Shown: positions 9,645 to 19,432, numbered from the stretch's first letter. The stretch: DNA of 64,000 bases from Polyangiaceae bacterium (GCA_947475525.1 CANJMI010000005.1:237673-301672), one strand, 5' to 3'. Translations and numbers: made by a program. The notes: generated from the letters alone by a model not told the origin.

Positions 9645-10220
9645 ATGGCGGTTCTTCCTATCCTGCACGTCGGACACCCGAACTTGCGGACCCGCGCGAG
9701 CGAAGTCCCGATGGCCGACCTCCTAGGGCCGGAACTGCAGCAATTCATCGACGATCTCGTCGAGACGATGCACCACGCAAACGGCGCGGGCCTCGCTGCG
9801 ACGCAGGTCGATCGCCATGTTCGGATTTGCGCCATCGAAGTGAAGAACAATCCGCGCTACCCGTACAAGCCGAACATTCCGCTGACCGTTCTCGTCAACC
9901 CGGTGCTCACACCAATCGGAGACGCGCGGTTTGACAACTACGAAGGATGCCTCAGCGTGCCGAATCTACGGGGCCTCGTGAAGCGGCACGCCGAGCTCCG
10001 TGTAACGGGCTGGGACCGGGAGGGACGGCCTCTCGACCGCATCGTTCGAGGGATCACCGCGGGAACATTTCAACACGAGGTCGACCACCTCGACGGCAAG
10101 CTCTTCCTCGACCGCGTCGAAGACAGCCGCACGCTCGCCACCTTGGACCAATGGAAGGAGCATCACGAGGCGGGGTTCATCGAGAATGTTCGGGCGGTCG
10201 TCGCGCGGTACGGGAGCTGA
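9645..10220 (+). CDS. def: peptide deformylase
   Basis: A 191-residue metalloenzyme that removes the formyl group from the initiator Met of new proteins. All three family motifs are intact: GAGLAATQV (motif 1), EGCLS (motif 2, metal-binding Cys) and QHEVDHLDG (motif 3, HExxH-type His pair and Glu). The start [15 protein letters not shown] is canonical. No fmt gene is adjacent. It is divergent from purL across about 70 bases. Confidence 0.96.
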   Translation: MAVLPILHVGHPNLRTRASEVPMADLLGPELQQFIDDLVETMHHANGAGLAATQVDRHVRICAIEVKNNPRYPYKPNIPLTVLVNPVLTPIGDARFDNYEGCLSVPNLRGLVKRHAELRVTGWDREGRPLDRIVRGITAGTFQHEVDHLDGKLFLDRVEDSRTLATLDQWKEHHEAGFIENVRAVVARYGS

Positions 10221-10294
10221 CACCCGCGCGGCACGCTCCCAACGTGAAAACGAAGGACGCGCCACTCGAAGCGAAGTTGAGCCAGGTGCGTTGA

Positions 10295-12391
10295 TCAGGG
10301 CAGAGCGGGCGAGGTGACCGGCGCAGTCAGCAGGTGGTTCTTCACCTCGTCGACCACCACCTTGACGAGGTAGCCGAGGTCGTCGACCGCGTGGCGCGGG
10401 ACAGAGAAACGCAGCGACACGGTAGGCTTCGGCCCGCGCGTCGCATCGCTGGTCAAGAGGATCGGAGTCGTGCCGCCGTGGGGCAACTGGGTCATCGCCG
10501 CGAAGAACTTGGCGACGGGTGCAGACATGCTCGACGGCGCGAGCGCGAGGTAGGGCTTAAGCATGTCGAGCGAGGCGAGCGAGCCTTTCACCGTGAAAAA
10601 CATACCCGAGCGGTGCGACTCGCGGCGAAACGCATCGAGTTCTGCAACCGTCGCGAGCGTCCCCGGGCCGGCGACCTGACCCTTCGACTTCGCCATCAGC
10701 GCGGCGAGTTTGTCGCGGTCTCCCCCGAGACCAAGGAACGTCCGCTTGCCGTCGGCCATTAGGAGAAGGTGCACGGACACCGAACTTGGCGCAGCCTTCG
10801 CGTTGGCCTTCGTTCCGCCACCCAAAACGCCGAGCGCCGCCATCGGGTTCTCGATGTTCGACACCTTAAGCTCCACGTCGAGCGCACCCGGCCCAAGCGC
10901 CGCGGGCGCCGGCACGAGCTTCAACGTCGGCAGGTACTTCGCGTAGTCCTTCAGCTCGGCCTTCGCCCAGGTCTGAAGTGCCGGCCGATTGTAGACCTTC
11001 ACGAGATCGCTCAACCACGCCGCGCTGCTCTTCGATTCGTCCTCGATACCCGTGACGTACCAGCCGACCCCGGTCGTAACGAGACTCTGGATGTCCGTCG
11101 GATCGGTGGCGCCGCCGTCGAAGCGACCATGTGCGCTCATGGTCGGGACATACTTCTTGGTGGCGAGGCGGATGAGCCCCGCGATAGCCGTGCGATCGGC
11201 CGCCGTCGCGAATTTCAGCTCTTCGAGCTTGCCTTCCGCGAGCCCGCGGAGGACGCGAAAAACGCCCTCAAACGCAGCGGGGTCGCCACCGTAGCCGTAG
11301 GCCGCGGACGACGAGGCCATCGGCGCGCGAGCAACAATCTCCGGCGCACCCGTCGGGCCGTCGAGCAGTCGCTGCACGGTCCACGAGGTCGCCCCGGCGA
11401 AGTTCGCCTTCACGGCAACGCTCACGCCGGCCGCCGGATCGAGCCCGGCATCGACCTCGAACGAATCGAGATCGCTCACGAGATACCCGGCCTCGTCACC
11501 GAGGGCGGAGGCTGCCTCCATCAACGCATTATCGAACGCCGGGATCCCGATCTTCGCCGCCCCCGCGATGAGCGGAACCGCCTTCGCTTTCATCGTGAGT
11601 TCAGGGCCGACCTTGTCGAGCAAACCACGCAGGCGAACGTCGCCATGAAGCTCGCCACCTGGGACGTCGCGGCTCGCGAGCGTCGTCGCAAGCCATGGGC
11701 CAAGCGTCGCAACGTCGCGGAGACGATCGCCGCAAATGAGACGCGCCGGCGCGCGGCCGGACGCCGCAAAGAGACCACACGAGAGCGGCGCCGTGCCGTC
11801 CGTCGGAGCGAGCTGCCAAAAGCCGTCGGCCCGCCGCGTAGGCTTGGCTTTCGCCGTCGCGAGAGCACGAGGCAGCGAGGTCACACCGAGCGAGAATGCG
11901 GCCGCGTCCTTCAGCTTGGTCGCCTCCGTCCCCGTTACGGCCACCACGAAGTCCATCGGCGCCGACCAATCGATCAGCGCACCGAACGCGTCGGCGTCGA
12001 CCGCGCCGCGCAAAAGTTCGCGCGCCATCTCAACCGATCCCTTCTTGATCGCCTCGTCCAAGACATCACCCGGAAGGCCGGCTTCCGCCCAGAGGGTCGT
12101 CAGCGTCTTCTTCGCGTCGCGCGCGCGGACGTGTACCAGCACGTCGCCGGGCGCAGGTGCAGGCGCGAGCGCGACCGCCTCGCCGCCAAAGCCACCCGAC
12201 TGCGCCAACGCCGCGTCGGAACGGTGCCCTTCGGAATGCGCCCGCTCCCCTCCGCCCGCATCGGACGGCGCCGGAATCTGGACGAGCGCCGGCGAACCCG
12301 GTGCCTTCACGGCCTGCTCGGCCGGTTTCGCGCACCCGCACACGACGAGGCCCCAAACCACTAGCGCCGACATGCCACTGAACGAATTCAT
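10295..12391 (-). CDS. large predicted lipoprotein, function unknown
   Basis: A 698-residue protein beginning MNSFSGMSALVVWGLVVCGC, a lipoprotein signal with lipobox ending at Cys. A short Ala/Pro/Gly-rich linker leads into a long globular region with repeated alpha/beta patterns (for example DVLVHVRARDAKKTLTTLW and FAASGRAPARLICGD) and few Cys. The layout recalls the DUF3352-like proteins common in myxobacteria and cyanobacteria, but I cannot confirm this by eye. The gene is divergent from the PcrA-type helicase gene. Confidence 0.6.
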   Translation of the reverse strand: MNSFSGMSALVVWGLVVCGCAKPAEQAVKAPGSPALVQIPAPSDAGGGERAHSEGHRSDAALAQSGGFGGEAVALAPAPAPGDVLVHVRARDAKKTLTTLWAEAGLPGDVLDEAIKKGSVEMARELLRGAVDADAFGALIDWSAPMDFVVAVTGTEATKLKDAAAFSLGVTSLPRALATAKAKPTRRADGFWQLAPTDGTAPLSCGLFAASGRAPARLICGDRLRDVATLGPWLATTLASRDVPGGELHGDVRLRGLLDKVGPELTMKAKAVPLIAGAAKIGIPAFDNALMEAASALGDEAGYLVSDLDSFEVDAGLDPAAGVSVAVKANFAGATSWTVQRLLDGPTGAPEIVARAPMASSSAAYGYGGDPAAFEGVFRVLRGLAEGKLEELKFATAADRTAIAGLIRLATKKYVPTMSAHGRFDGGATDPTDIQSLVTTGVGWYVTGIEDESKSSAAWLSDLVKVYNRPALQTWAKAELKDYAKYLPTLKLVPAPAALGPGALDVELKVSNIENPMAALGVLGGGTKANAKAAPSSVSVHLLLMADGKRTFLGLGGDRDKLAALMAKSKGQVAGPGTLATVAELDAFRRESHRSGMFFTVKGSLASLDMLKPYLALAPSSMSAPVAKFFAAMTQLPHGGTTPILLTSDATRGPKPTVSLRFSVPRHAVDDLGYLVKVVVDEVKNHLLTAPVTSPALP

Positions 12392-12507
12392 GGCGCCTCG
12401 TACAATGGTTGGCCTCCGCGGTCGAGCCAGCTTGCGCAGCCCCATTCGTGCCGCCTACGCCCGCGATGGGCTCGATGGCGGAGCCGTGCTACGCGACGTC
12501 GACGCCG

Positions 12508-14880
12508 ATGGTTTCGCCGAACGCACCCGCCGCTTTCGATTCCGCGATGAACGATCCGCAAGCGGCAGGGGTCGCCCACGTCGACGGCCCGCTCATCGTC
12601 TTCGCAGGCGCAGGCAGCGGTAAGACACGGGTTATCACGCACCGAATCGCCAACCTGGTGACGCAGCACCGCGTGGCGCCCTTCACGATCCTCGCGGTCA
12701 CGTTCACGAACAAGGCCGCCGGCGAGATGCGCGAGCGCCTCGAGCGACTCCTGGGTGCGGACCTCGTGAGGCAACTCTGGATCGGGACGTTCCACGCGGT
12801 GTGCGTCCGGCTCTTGCGCCGCTATCACGAGCGCACGGGGCTTCGGGAGAAGTTCGTCATCTACGATGATGCCGACCAAAAGGCGCTGATGAAGCGCGTC
12901 CTGAAAGACTTGAACCTCGATGACAAGCGCTTCGCACCGCAGCAAGTGCTCGCGCGGATCCACTCGGAGAAGCAAGAGGGACGCGGTCCCGACGACATGT
13001 CGACGAGCAACTACGTCGACGAGATAACGCACCGCTGTTTCCTCGAGTACCAACGGCGCTTGACCGCGGCTAGCGCGGTCGATTTCGAGGACCTCTTGCT
13101 TCACGCGCTACGAGTCGCCGAGAGCAACAGTCCGGAAGGCGAGCACCTGCGCGACCGCTTTCGCCACGTGCTCGTCGACGAGTTTCAAGACACCAACGTG
13201 GTGCAGTACCGGCTCGTCCGCGCTCTCTCGAAGGCACGACGCAACATCTGCGTCGTCGGTGATGATGACCAGAGCATCTACCGATGGCGCGGAGCCGACA
13301 TCCGCAACATCCGCGGCTTCACGACCGACTACCCGGATGCACGTCTCATCAAACTCGAGCAGAACTACCGCTCGACGGACAACGTCGTGCAGGCAGCACT
13401 CGGCGTCATCAAGCCCTCACGCGAGCGCCAACCGAAAGAGCTTTGGACAGCAAACGAAGCCGGCGATCCCGTGACGATTGTGCATTGCGCAAACGAGCGC
13501 GATGAAGCCGGGTTCATTGTCGAGAGCATCCGCGCAGCCATCACAGAAGGCGCATCCCCTCGCGATCTCGCTGTGTTTTATCGCGTTCATGCGCAGTCGC
13601 GTGTCCTCGAGGAGGCGATGCGAAGCGAAAACATCCCGTATCAAATCGTCGGGGGCACGAAGTTTTTCGACCGCGCCGAGGTAAAGGATCTGCTCGCGTA
13701 CTTGCGCCTCATCGTCAACCCGCAGAGCGACGTCGATCTTTTCCGAATCATCAACGTGCCCGCACGCAAGCTCGGCTCCAAGACCCTCGAGCGCCTTGCC
13801 GCCATCGCCGATGCGGCGAACACCACCGCGTTCGATGCTGTTCCCGCGCTGTGCCAACACGGTGACACGCCGAAGGCCGCACGCCACGCGCTCCTCGGCT
13901 TTCACGACATGATCACCGCCTTCGCGGGCGCCGCAGACACGGCTCCGCCCCGCGAACTCGCCGAACAAGTATTGAAGGAGAGCGGCTACGGTGCCTGGTT
14001 GAAGCTCCAGGACAACGCCGAGGCCGACGCACGCCTCGACAACATCAATGAGTTCATCGGGTCGATCGGCGACTACGAAGAAGACGCTCGCAACGCGGGT
14101 GAGACGCCGTCGCTGTTCGAGTACCTGGCCCGCATCACGTTGCAGTCGGCCGCTGACACGCTCGAGGACCTGCCGCGGGTTCCGATGATGACGGTGCACG
14201 CCGCCAAAGGTCTCGAGTTCGAGCAAGTGTGGATGACGGGCCTCGAGGAGCTGCTCTTCCCGTTGAAGGGCCAGGCTTACGATGAAGCCGATGAGCTCGA
14301 AGAAGAACGACGCCTCGCCTACGTCGCTATCACCCGCGCACGCAAGCGACTCTTTATGACGCACGCCAATGTGCGCACGATCTACGGGCGCATGCGCTAC
14401 TGCGAACCGAGTCGTTTCTTGTTCGACCTACCCCCCGCGACGCAGAGGCGCATTGCAACTCGATCGCTCGGTGATCTGTCGCGCTCGTACAATCAGCCCA
14501 GTTCTCGGAACCTCGGACCGGCGGACCTCCCCATGCGCCGGCATGCTGGCGGTGAGGACGACTTCGATGAAGCGCCACGACAGAGCTTCGGCGCGATGCG
14601 TCCAGCACACGCCTTCGGGATGTCACGGCCGCTCGCCCCAGCCTCGGCGCCGGTGCCTCGACCGGCCGGCGACAGGTTCATCGAGCGCGATGCCGACGTC
14701 GATTCCGGTGACGAGTCGCAGGACGCCACAACGCTACGAAAAGGCGCGCAGGTGCGCCACCCGAAGTTTGGTATCGGCGCCGTGCTCGCTGTCGGCCCGG
14801 GCTCAGACCCGACCGTAACGGTGAAGTTTTCGGGCGCGGGACCCAAACAAATCAAGCTGAGTTTTCTCGCCCCTGCCTGA
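12508..14880 (+). CDS. pcrA: UvrD/PcrA-type ATP-dependent DNA helicase
   Basis: Superfamily 1A 3'-5' helicase of about 790 residues, used in repair, replication restart and clearing RNA polymerase. Motifs in order: Walker A AGAGSGKTR, Ia TFTNKAAGEM, II VDEFQDT, III GDDDQSIYRWRGAD, IV QNYRST, V TVHAAKGLEF and VI YVAITRARKRL. The tail has a disordered stretch and then a KGAQVRHPKFGIGAVL module, the C-terminal Tudor-like domain of PcrA/UvrD that contacts RNA polymerase. The start is uncertain: ATG 12508 leaves about 14 residues before the NDPQAAGV element, matching family spacing; ATG 12466 and TTG 12409 are also in frame. Confidence 0.93.
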   Translation: MVSPNAPAAFDSAMNDPQAAGVAHVDGPLIVFAGAGSGKTRVITHRIANLVTQHRVAPFTILAVTFTNKAAGEMRERLERLLGADLVRQLWIGTFHAVCVRLLRRYHERTGLREKFVIYDDADQKALMKRVLKDLNLDDKRFAPQQVLARIHSEKQEGRGPDDMSTSNYVDEITHRCFLEYQRRLTAASAVDFEDLLLHALRVAESNSPEGEHLRDRFRHVLVDEFQDTNVVQYRLVRALSKARRNICVVGDDDQSIYRWRGADIRNIRGFTTDYPDARLIKLEQNYRSTDNVVQAALGVIKPSRERQPKELWTANEAGDPVTIVHCANERDEAGFIVESIRAAITEGASPRDLAVFYRVHAQSRVLEEAMRSENIPYQIVGGTKFFDRAEVKDLLAYLRLIVNPQSDVDLFRIINVPARKLGSKTLERLAAIADAANTTAFDAVPALCQHGDTPKAARHALLGFHDMITAFAGAADTAPPRELAEQVLKESGYGAWLKLQDNAEADARLDNINEFIGSIGDYEEDARNAGETPSLFEYLARITLQSAADTLEDLPRVPMMTVHAAKGLEFEQVWMTGLEELLFPLKGQAYDEADELEEERRLAYVAITRARKRLFMTHANVRTIYGRMRYCEPSRFLFDLPPATQRRIATRSLGDLSRSYNQPSSRNLGPADLPMRRHAGGEDDFDEAPRQSFGAMRPAHAFGMSRPLAPASAPVPRPAGDRFIERDADVDSGDESQDATTLRKGAQVRHPKFGIGAVLAVGPGSDPTVTVKFSGAGPKQIKLSFLAPA

Positions 14881-14923
14881 ACGCCGCCCTACCAAGCGCC
14901 GTAAGCTGCGCTATCGTTAAGGC

Positions 14924-15571
14924 ATGCGCAGAAGTGCCCTCGCCTTAGCCGGGCTCGTGCTCTTCGGTTGCCGCGGTCGAGAGGCCGCGCGCACGCTCGA
15001 TTCCCAAAGCGACGCGACGTTGCTCGCGACCATGGAGTGCGTGGCAAACGGCGCGAATACCCGCCCATCGAACGAAGCCTCTGTCCGCCTCGGCGAGGCC
15101 CTGCGCGAGGCGCCCGCTGGCTACGCATTCGTGGTCGTCGGGATGAAGGCTTCGCGCGAACACGAAGCCATCGTCATTCTCACGGATCCGTCTGCGGGCC
15201 GCATCCTGCCGTTGTTCATCGGCGGCACCGAAGGCATGTCGATCGAGCTTCGCCTCGCCAAGAAAAAGTTCGACCGTCCCCTCACCCACGACCTCCTCGA
15301 CGCGGCGATTCGAGAGCTCGGCGGACGCGTCATCCGGTCGCAGATCGACTCTGTGCAGGGCGAGAGCTTCTTTGGCAGCGTCGTGGTCCTCGTCGGCGAG
15401 CGGACGGTGAGCCTCGCCGCGCGGCCATCCGATGCAATCGCCATGGCCATCGGCAACGACGCACCGCTCTTTGTGGCCAAAGCCATCCTCGACCGCCTCG
15501 ACGTTTCCGAAAAAGACGAGGACGTTGCGCGGGCGCAAACTCGCCCGACCCCTGACCCGCTCCCCCTCTGA
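14924..15571 (+). CDS. lipoprotein with bifunctional-nuclease (DUF151) domain
   Basis: A 215-residue protein. Residues 1-16 form a lipoprotein signal (RRSALALAGLVLFGC). From about residue 70 it matches the bifunctional nuclease / DUF151 domain: EHEAIVILTDPSAGRILPLF, IGGTEGMSIELRL, RPLTHDLLDAAIRELGGRV and ARPSDAIAMAIGNDAPLFV. This domain is normally in cytoplasmic proteins; in plants and some bacteria it has RNase/DNase activity. An N-terminal lipid anchor implies an envelope location here, which is unusual. It lies 70 bases upstream of hisG in the same direction. Confidence 0.85.
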   Translation: MRRSALALAGLVLFGCRGREAARTLDSQSDATLLATMECVANGANTRPSNEASVRLGEALREAPAGYAFVVVGMKASREHEAIVILTDPSAGRILPLFIGGTEGMSIELRLAKKKFDRPLTHDLLDAAIRELGGRVIRSQIDSVQGESFFGSVVVLVGERTVSLAARPSDAIAMAIGNDAPLFVAKAILDRLDVSEKDEDVARAQTRPTPDPLPL

Positions 15572-15641
15572 CGGCGAGAGGCGGACGCGGGCGGGGCGAA
15601 AGGTTCCCGCTTGCTTGCGCGGCCACCGTACTATCCGCGCG

Positions 15642-16514
15642 ATGTCGATTCTGGATGGAACCACGCTCCGCTTGGCGCTGCCAAAGGGCCGAATGCAACA
15701 GGGCGTCGTCGCGCTCCTCGAAGAGGCAGGCATCAGCGTGCGCCTCTCGGATCGCGGCTACCGACCCAACGTCAATCTCCCGAACACGACGACCAAAATT
15801 CTGAAGCCGCAAAACATCATCGAGATGCTGCATCTCGGCTCCCGCGATGTCGGGTTCGCCGGTGCGGACTGGGTGAGTGAGCTCGAAGCGAAACTCGTTC
15901 TACTTTGCGACACCGGACTCGATCCGGTGCAAATCGTCGCCGCGGCACCGAAGGCCTTGCTGGTCGACGGCGCGCTACCGACACGACGCATCGTCGTCGC
16001 CTCGGAGTATGAACGGCTGACGCGCTCATGGATTGCCGACAGCGGACTCGACGCAACGTTCGTACGCTCGTACGGCGCGACCGAAGTGTTCCCGCCAGAA
16101 GATGCGGACTGCATCGTCGACAACACGGCCACAGGTTCGACGCTGCGCGAAAATGGCCTCACGATTGTCGGCGAGCTTTTGCGCTCATCGACGCGCTTGT
16201 ACGCGAACCCACGGTCGCTCGACGTTCCCGAAAAGCGAGCCACGATAGAGGGGCTCGTCCTCGTCGTGAACTCCGTGCTCGAAGCCCGCAAGCGCGTGAT
16301 GCTCGAGCTCAACGTTAGCGCCGAGGCGCTTGCCCATGTCATCGAAGCGCTGCCTTGCATGCGCGAGCCCACGATCTCGCCGCTTTCGGGAGGCGCCGCT
16401 TTCGCCGTCAAGGCGGCCGTCCCGCGTGACGCGTTACCGACATTGATCCCGAAGCTCAAAGCGCGTGGAGGTACAGACATCGTCGTCTCGAAACTCACGC
16501 AGATCGTCGCCTGA
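15642..16514 (+). CDS. hisG: ATP phosphoribosyltransferase (long form)
   Basis: Catalyses the first, committed step of histidine synthesis (ATP + PRPP to PR-ATP). At 290 residues it is the long form with a C-terminal regulatory domain (LVLVVNSVLEARKRVMLELN to the end), so no HisZ is needed. Family landmarks are LRLALPKGRMQQG, the VGFAGADWVSE segment, and the PRPP-binding region DADCIVDNTATGSTLRENGL. The C-terminal PTISPLSGG and IVVSKLTQIV strands are typical of the histidine-binding domain. It is the first gene of a seven-gene operon and is followed after 8 bases by hisC. Confidence 0.96.
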   Translation: MSILDGTTLRLALPKGRMQQGVVALLEEAGISVRLSDRGYRPNVNLPNTTTKILKPQNIIEMLHLGSRDVGFAGADWVSELEAKLVLLCDTGLDPVQIVAAAPKALLVDGALPTRRIVVASEYERLTRSWIADSGLDATFVRSYGATEVFPPEDADCIVDNTATGSTLRENGLTIVGELLRSSTRLYANPRSLDVPEKRATIEGLVLVVNSVLEARKRVMLELNVSAEALAHVIEALPCMREPTISPLSGGAAFAVKAAVPRDALPTLIPKLKARGGTDIVVSKLTQIVA

Positions 16515-16522
16515 GCGAGCGC

Positions 16523-18202
16523 ATGGCCATCCTCCCGAACCCCGCCGTCGCCACCAGCGCCGCCTACGCGGTATCGAAACATGGCGCACCTATTGACTTG
16601 AAACTCGACGCGAACGAGGGCGCGCCGCCGCCCGCGGCCTTGCTCGCGATGCTGACGGATCCGGAGCTCATGCGACGGTATCCCGACGCACGCGGCCTCG
16701 AGGCCAAGCTCGCGATGAGACTCGGCGTGACGCCGGACCGCGTACTCGCAACCTGCGGGGCAGACGACGCCCTCGACCGCGCCTGCCGAGCGTTTCTGTG
16801 GCGTGGCCGTGAGCTCATCCTGCCGGTTCCCACCTTCGAGATGCTCCCGCGATTTGCCGCGCTGCTGGGAGCGACAGCGCGCGAAATTCCATGGCCCTCG
16901 GGACCTTTTCCGCTCGAGGCGGTCCTTCGGTCCGTCAATGAAAACACGGCCGCAATTGCGGTGGTCAGCCCGAACAACCCGACCGGAGCGGTGGTCACGC
17001 GTGCCGAGCTACAGCGGCTCGCAGCCGGCGCGCCTGACGTGGTCCTCCTCGTCGATCTCGCGTATGCCGAGTACGCAGACGAAGACCTTACCGCAACCGC
17101 ACTCGCACTTCCGAACGCCATCGTTTTCCGCACGCTGTCGAAGGCGTGGGGCATGGCGGGCTTGCGCGTCGGCTACGCCGTTGGGTCTTCTCAGGCGATG
17201 GGTTGGCTCAGAGCCGCAGGCGGACCGTATGCCGTGACGGCGCCCTCCGTTGCACTGGCGAGCGCGTGGCTCGATCGCGGCGAGGACGCCATGCAGGCGA
17301 ACGTGGCGCAAGCGCGAAGCGAACGGGACCGGCTGCGCATAAAGCTCGACTCCCACGGGGCGGCCGCGCTGCCGTCACAGGCGAACTTCGTGATGGCGAG
17401 ACCGCGCGACGTCCGGTGGTTGCGCGACGGCTTGGCGGGCCTCGGTATCGCCGTGCGCATATGGCCGGGTCACCCGCAACTCGACGGCCTCGCCAGGATT
17501 TCGTGCCCCGCGAGCGAGCCGCTTTTCGAGCGCCTGTCTTCGGCACTCGACGCAACACTCGCTCCCGAGGCGCTGCTCTTTGACATGGATGGTGTCCTCG
17601 CCGACGTGAAGAACTCTTACCGGCAAGCGATCATCTCCACGGGCGCGAGCTTCGGCGTCGCGTTGACGCACGAGGACATCACGGCCGCGAAGACGCGCGG
17701 ACACGCGAACAACGATTGGGTGCTGACCCATCGGCTCGTCGAGGCCGCCGGCGTGGAGGCCGAGTTTGCCGAAGTGAAAGCTCGCTTCGAGGCGCTCTAC
17801 CACGGCGAACTTGGAGCCATTGGCCTCTCGCATTCCGAGACGCTATTGTGCGCGCCGGAGCTTCTTGCGCGACTCGCGAACCGCCTACCGCTTGGCATCG
17901 TCACCGGACGGCCGCGACGCGACGCCCTGCAATTTCTCGAACAACATGACCTCCACCGCTATTTCAATTGCCTCGTGTGCATGGAGGACGCCCAAGCGAA
18001 ACCCGACCCGGCTCCGGTCGTTCGCGCCCAACGCGAGCTTGGAATTCGCGCGGCCTGGCTCGTCGGCGACACACCCGACGACATGCAAGCCGCTCGCGGC
18101 GCCAACGTCGTGCCCCTAGGCTTCAATGGCCCCGGCCTTGCCGAAGCCGGTGCGGCCCGCGTTCTCGAAACCCTCGACGAATTGGAGAGTCTTTTGCCAT
18201 GA
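16523..18202 (+). CDS. hisC: HisC histidinol-phosphate aminotransferase fused to a HAD phosphatase
   Basis: A 559-residue two-domain protein. Residues 1-345 are a class I/II PLP aminotransferase of HisC type, with NNPTG at 151-155 and the Schiff-base Lys207 in RTLSKAWGMAGLRVG. Residues 350-559 are a complete HAD subfamily-IA phosphatase: motif I DMDGV (Asp354, Asp356), motif II Thr461 in TGRPRR, motif III Lys493 in AKPDP, and motif IV GDTPDD (Asp516). HisC makes histidinol phosphate, and the operon otherwise lacks a histidinol phosphatase, so the HAD half is the obvious candidate for the next step. That assignment is inference. hisB starts inside this stop codon (ATGA). Confidence 0.92.
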   Translation: MAILPNPAVATSAAYAVSKHGAPIDLKLDANEGAPPPAALLAMLTDPELMRRYPDARGLEAKLAMRLGVTPDRVLATCGADDALDRACRAFLWRGRELILPVPTFEMLPRFAALLGATAREIPWPSGPFPLEAVLRSVNENTAAIAVVSPNNPTGAVVTRAELQRLAAGAPDVVLLVDLAYAEYADEDLTATALALPNAIVFRTLSKAWGMAGLRVGYAVGSSQAMGWLRAAGGPYAVTAPSVALASAWLDRGEDAMQANVAQARSERDRLRIKLDSHGAAALPSQANFVMARPRDVRWLRDGLAGLGIAVRIWPGHPQLDGLARISCPASEPLFERLSSALDATLAPEALLFDMDGVLADVKNSYRQAIISTGASFGVALTHEDITAAKTRGHANNDWVLTHRLVEAAGVEAEFAEVKARFEALYHGELGAIGLSHSETLLCAPELLARLANRLPLGIVTGRPRRDALQFLEQHDLHRYFNCLVCMEDAQAKPDPAPVVRAQRELGIRAAWLVGDTPDDMQAARGANVVPLGFNGPGLAEAGAARVLETLDELESLLP

Positions 18203-18801
18203 TCGAAACGCCGATGAACGAGCGAACCGCTCGCGTTGCACGCACGACCAAGGAGACCGTCGTCGAAGTCTCGGTAAACCTCGACGGCACCGGCCGCGCC
18301 GACGTTTCAACCGGCATCGGCTTCTTCGACCACATGCTCACGGCCCTCGCAAAACATGCGCGCTTCGACCTCGAACTGCGCTGCAAAGGCGACCTTGAAG
18401 TGGACGATCACCACACGACCGAAGACTGCGCGCTCGCCCTGGGCCAAGCTGTCGACGCGGCGCTCGGCGATCGTCGCGGCATTGAGCGATTCGGTCATGC
18501 GTACGCCCCGCTCGACGAAGCACTCGCCCGTGTCGTCGTCGATCTCTCCGGCCGACCTTGGCCAAAGGTCAATCTCGGCCTCAAGCGCGAGCGCATCGGC
18601 GAGATGTCATGCGAATGCATCGACCACGTCTTTCGCTCGCTGGCGATAAACCTGCGTGCTTCGCTGCACGTCGACGTCCTTGAAGGTGACAACGACCATC
18701 ACCGCGCGGAGGCGGCCTTCAAAGCCTGCGCCATCGCACTGCGGCGCGCCGTCTCACGCTCGGGTTCGAGCGAAGTACCGAGCACGAAGGGCGTCTTGTG
18801 A
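18199..18801 (+). CDS. hisB: imidazoleglycerol-phosphate dehydratase (monofunctional)
   Basis: A 200-residue dehydratase for step 6 of histidine synthesis. Family motifs are GIGFFDHMLTALAKHARFDL, the metal-binding DDHHTTED, VDLSGRPW and FRSLAINLRASLHVD followed by NDHHRAEAAFKA. It has only the dehydratase domain; the enterobacterial N-terminal phosphatase half is absent, consistent with a phosphatase being attached to HisC instead. The ATG overlaps the upstream TGA (ATGA), so the two genes are translationally coupled. Confidence 0.96.
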   Translation: MIETPMNERTARVARTTKETVVEVSVNLDGTGRADVSTGIGFFDHMLTALAKHARFDLELRCKGDLEVDDHHTTEDCALALGQAVDAALGDRRGIERFGHAYAPLDEALARVVVDLSGRPWPKVNLGLKRERIGEMSCECIDHVFRSLAINLRASLHVDVLEGDNDHHRAEAAFKACAIALRRAVSRSGSSEVPSTKGVL

Positions 18802-18814
18802 CGGGCTTTTTCGA

Positions 18815-19432
18815 ATGCGCGTAGCCATCATCGATACCGGAACCGCAAACCTCGCGTCGATGCTTGCGGCGCTGAGGCGCGTCGGTGCAAACCCTACACT
18901 CACGCGCGATCCGGCCGAGGTGGCAGCAGCCGAGCGCGTCGTGCTCCCCGGCGTTGGCGCCTTTGGATCGGGCATGGCGAAACTCGAAGAGTGCGGCCTC
19001 GTCGCGGCGATCGTCGACCGCGTGAGCGCCATGCGCCCAATGCTCGCCGTGTGCCTTGGGCTTCAATTGATGTGCCGTTCGAGTAAAGAAAGTCCCCTCG
19101 TTCGCGGCATCGGCATTCTCCCCATCGACGTCGTGCGCTACCCGAACGAACACGACGGCGCGCGCCTGACGGTGCCGCAACTTGGCTGGAACGAGGTCGT
19201 GCCACGGCCTGACGCCGAGCTCATCACCGCGGGCTACGCGTACTACGCGAACTCGTTCCATCTAGCCGCGATCCCCGAAGGATGGACCGGAGCGGAGAGC
19301 GTGCACGGAGTGCCTTTCGTCGCCGCCATCGAGCGCGGCCCGATGCTGGCGTGTCAATTTCATCCGGAGCTCTCCGGTCCGTGGGGCCACGACCTCCTGC
19401 GCCGTTGGCTCGAGAGGCCGACGTCATGCTGA
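18815..19432 (+). CDS. hisH: imidazole glycerol phosphate synthase, glutaminase subunit
   Basis: A 205-residue class I glutamine amidotransferase. It releases ammonia from Gln and passes it to HisF. Visible are the IIDTGTANLASMLAAL N-terminus, the oxyanion segment LPGVGAFGSGM, the nucleophile Cys80 in LAVCLGLQLM and the His/Glu of CQFHPELS. The start lies 13 bases after hisB, and the gene overlaps hisF by 7 bases, as expected for subunits made together. Confidence 0.95.
   Translation: MRVAIIDTGTANLASMLAALRRVGANPTLTRDPAEVAAAERVVLPGVGAFGSGMAKLEECGLVAAIVDRVSAMRPMLAVCLGLQLMCRSSKESPLVRGIGILPIDVVRYPNEHDGARLTVPQLGWNEVVPRPDAELITAGYAYYANSFHLAAIPEGWTGAESVHGVPFVAAIERGPMLACQFHPELSGPWGHDLLRRWLERPTSC

Noticed and set aside
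10769..12364. 531-codon open frame, plus strand
   Set aside because: Antisense to the 698-residue lipoprotein gene; very Arg-rich product, typical of shadow frames.
16523..18202. HisC-HAD fusion as a sequencing error joining two genes
   Set aside because: There is no stop, start or ribosome-binding site at the junction, the linker is short and natural, and both domains stay in the same frame for their full length.
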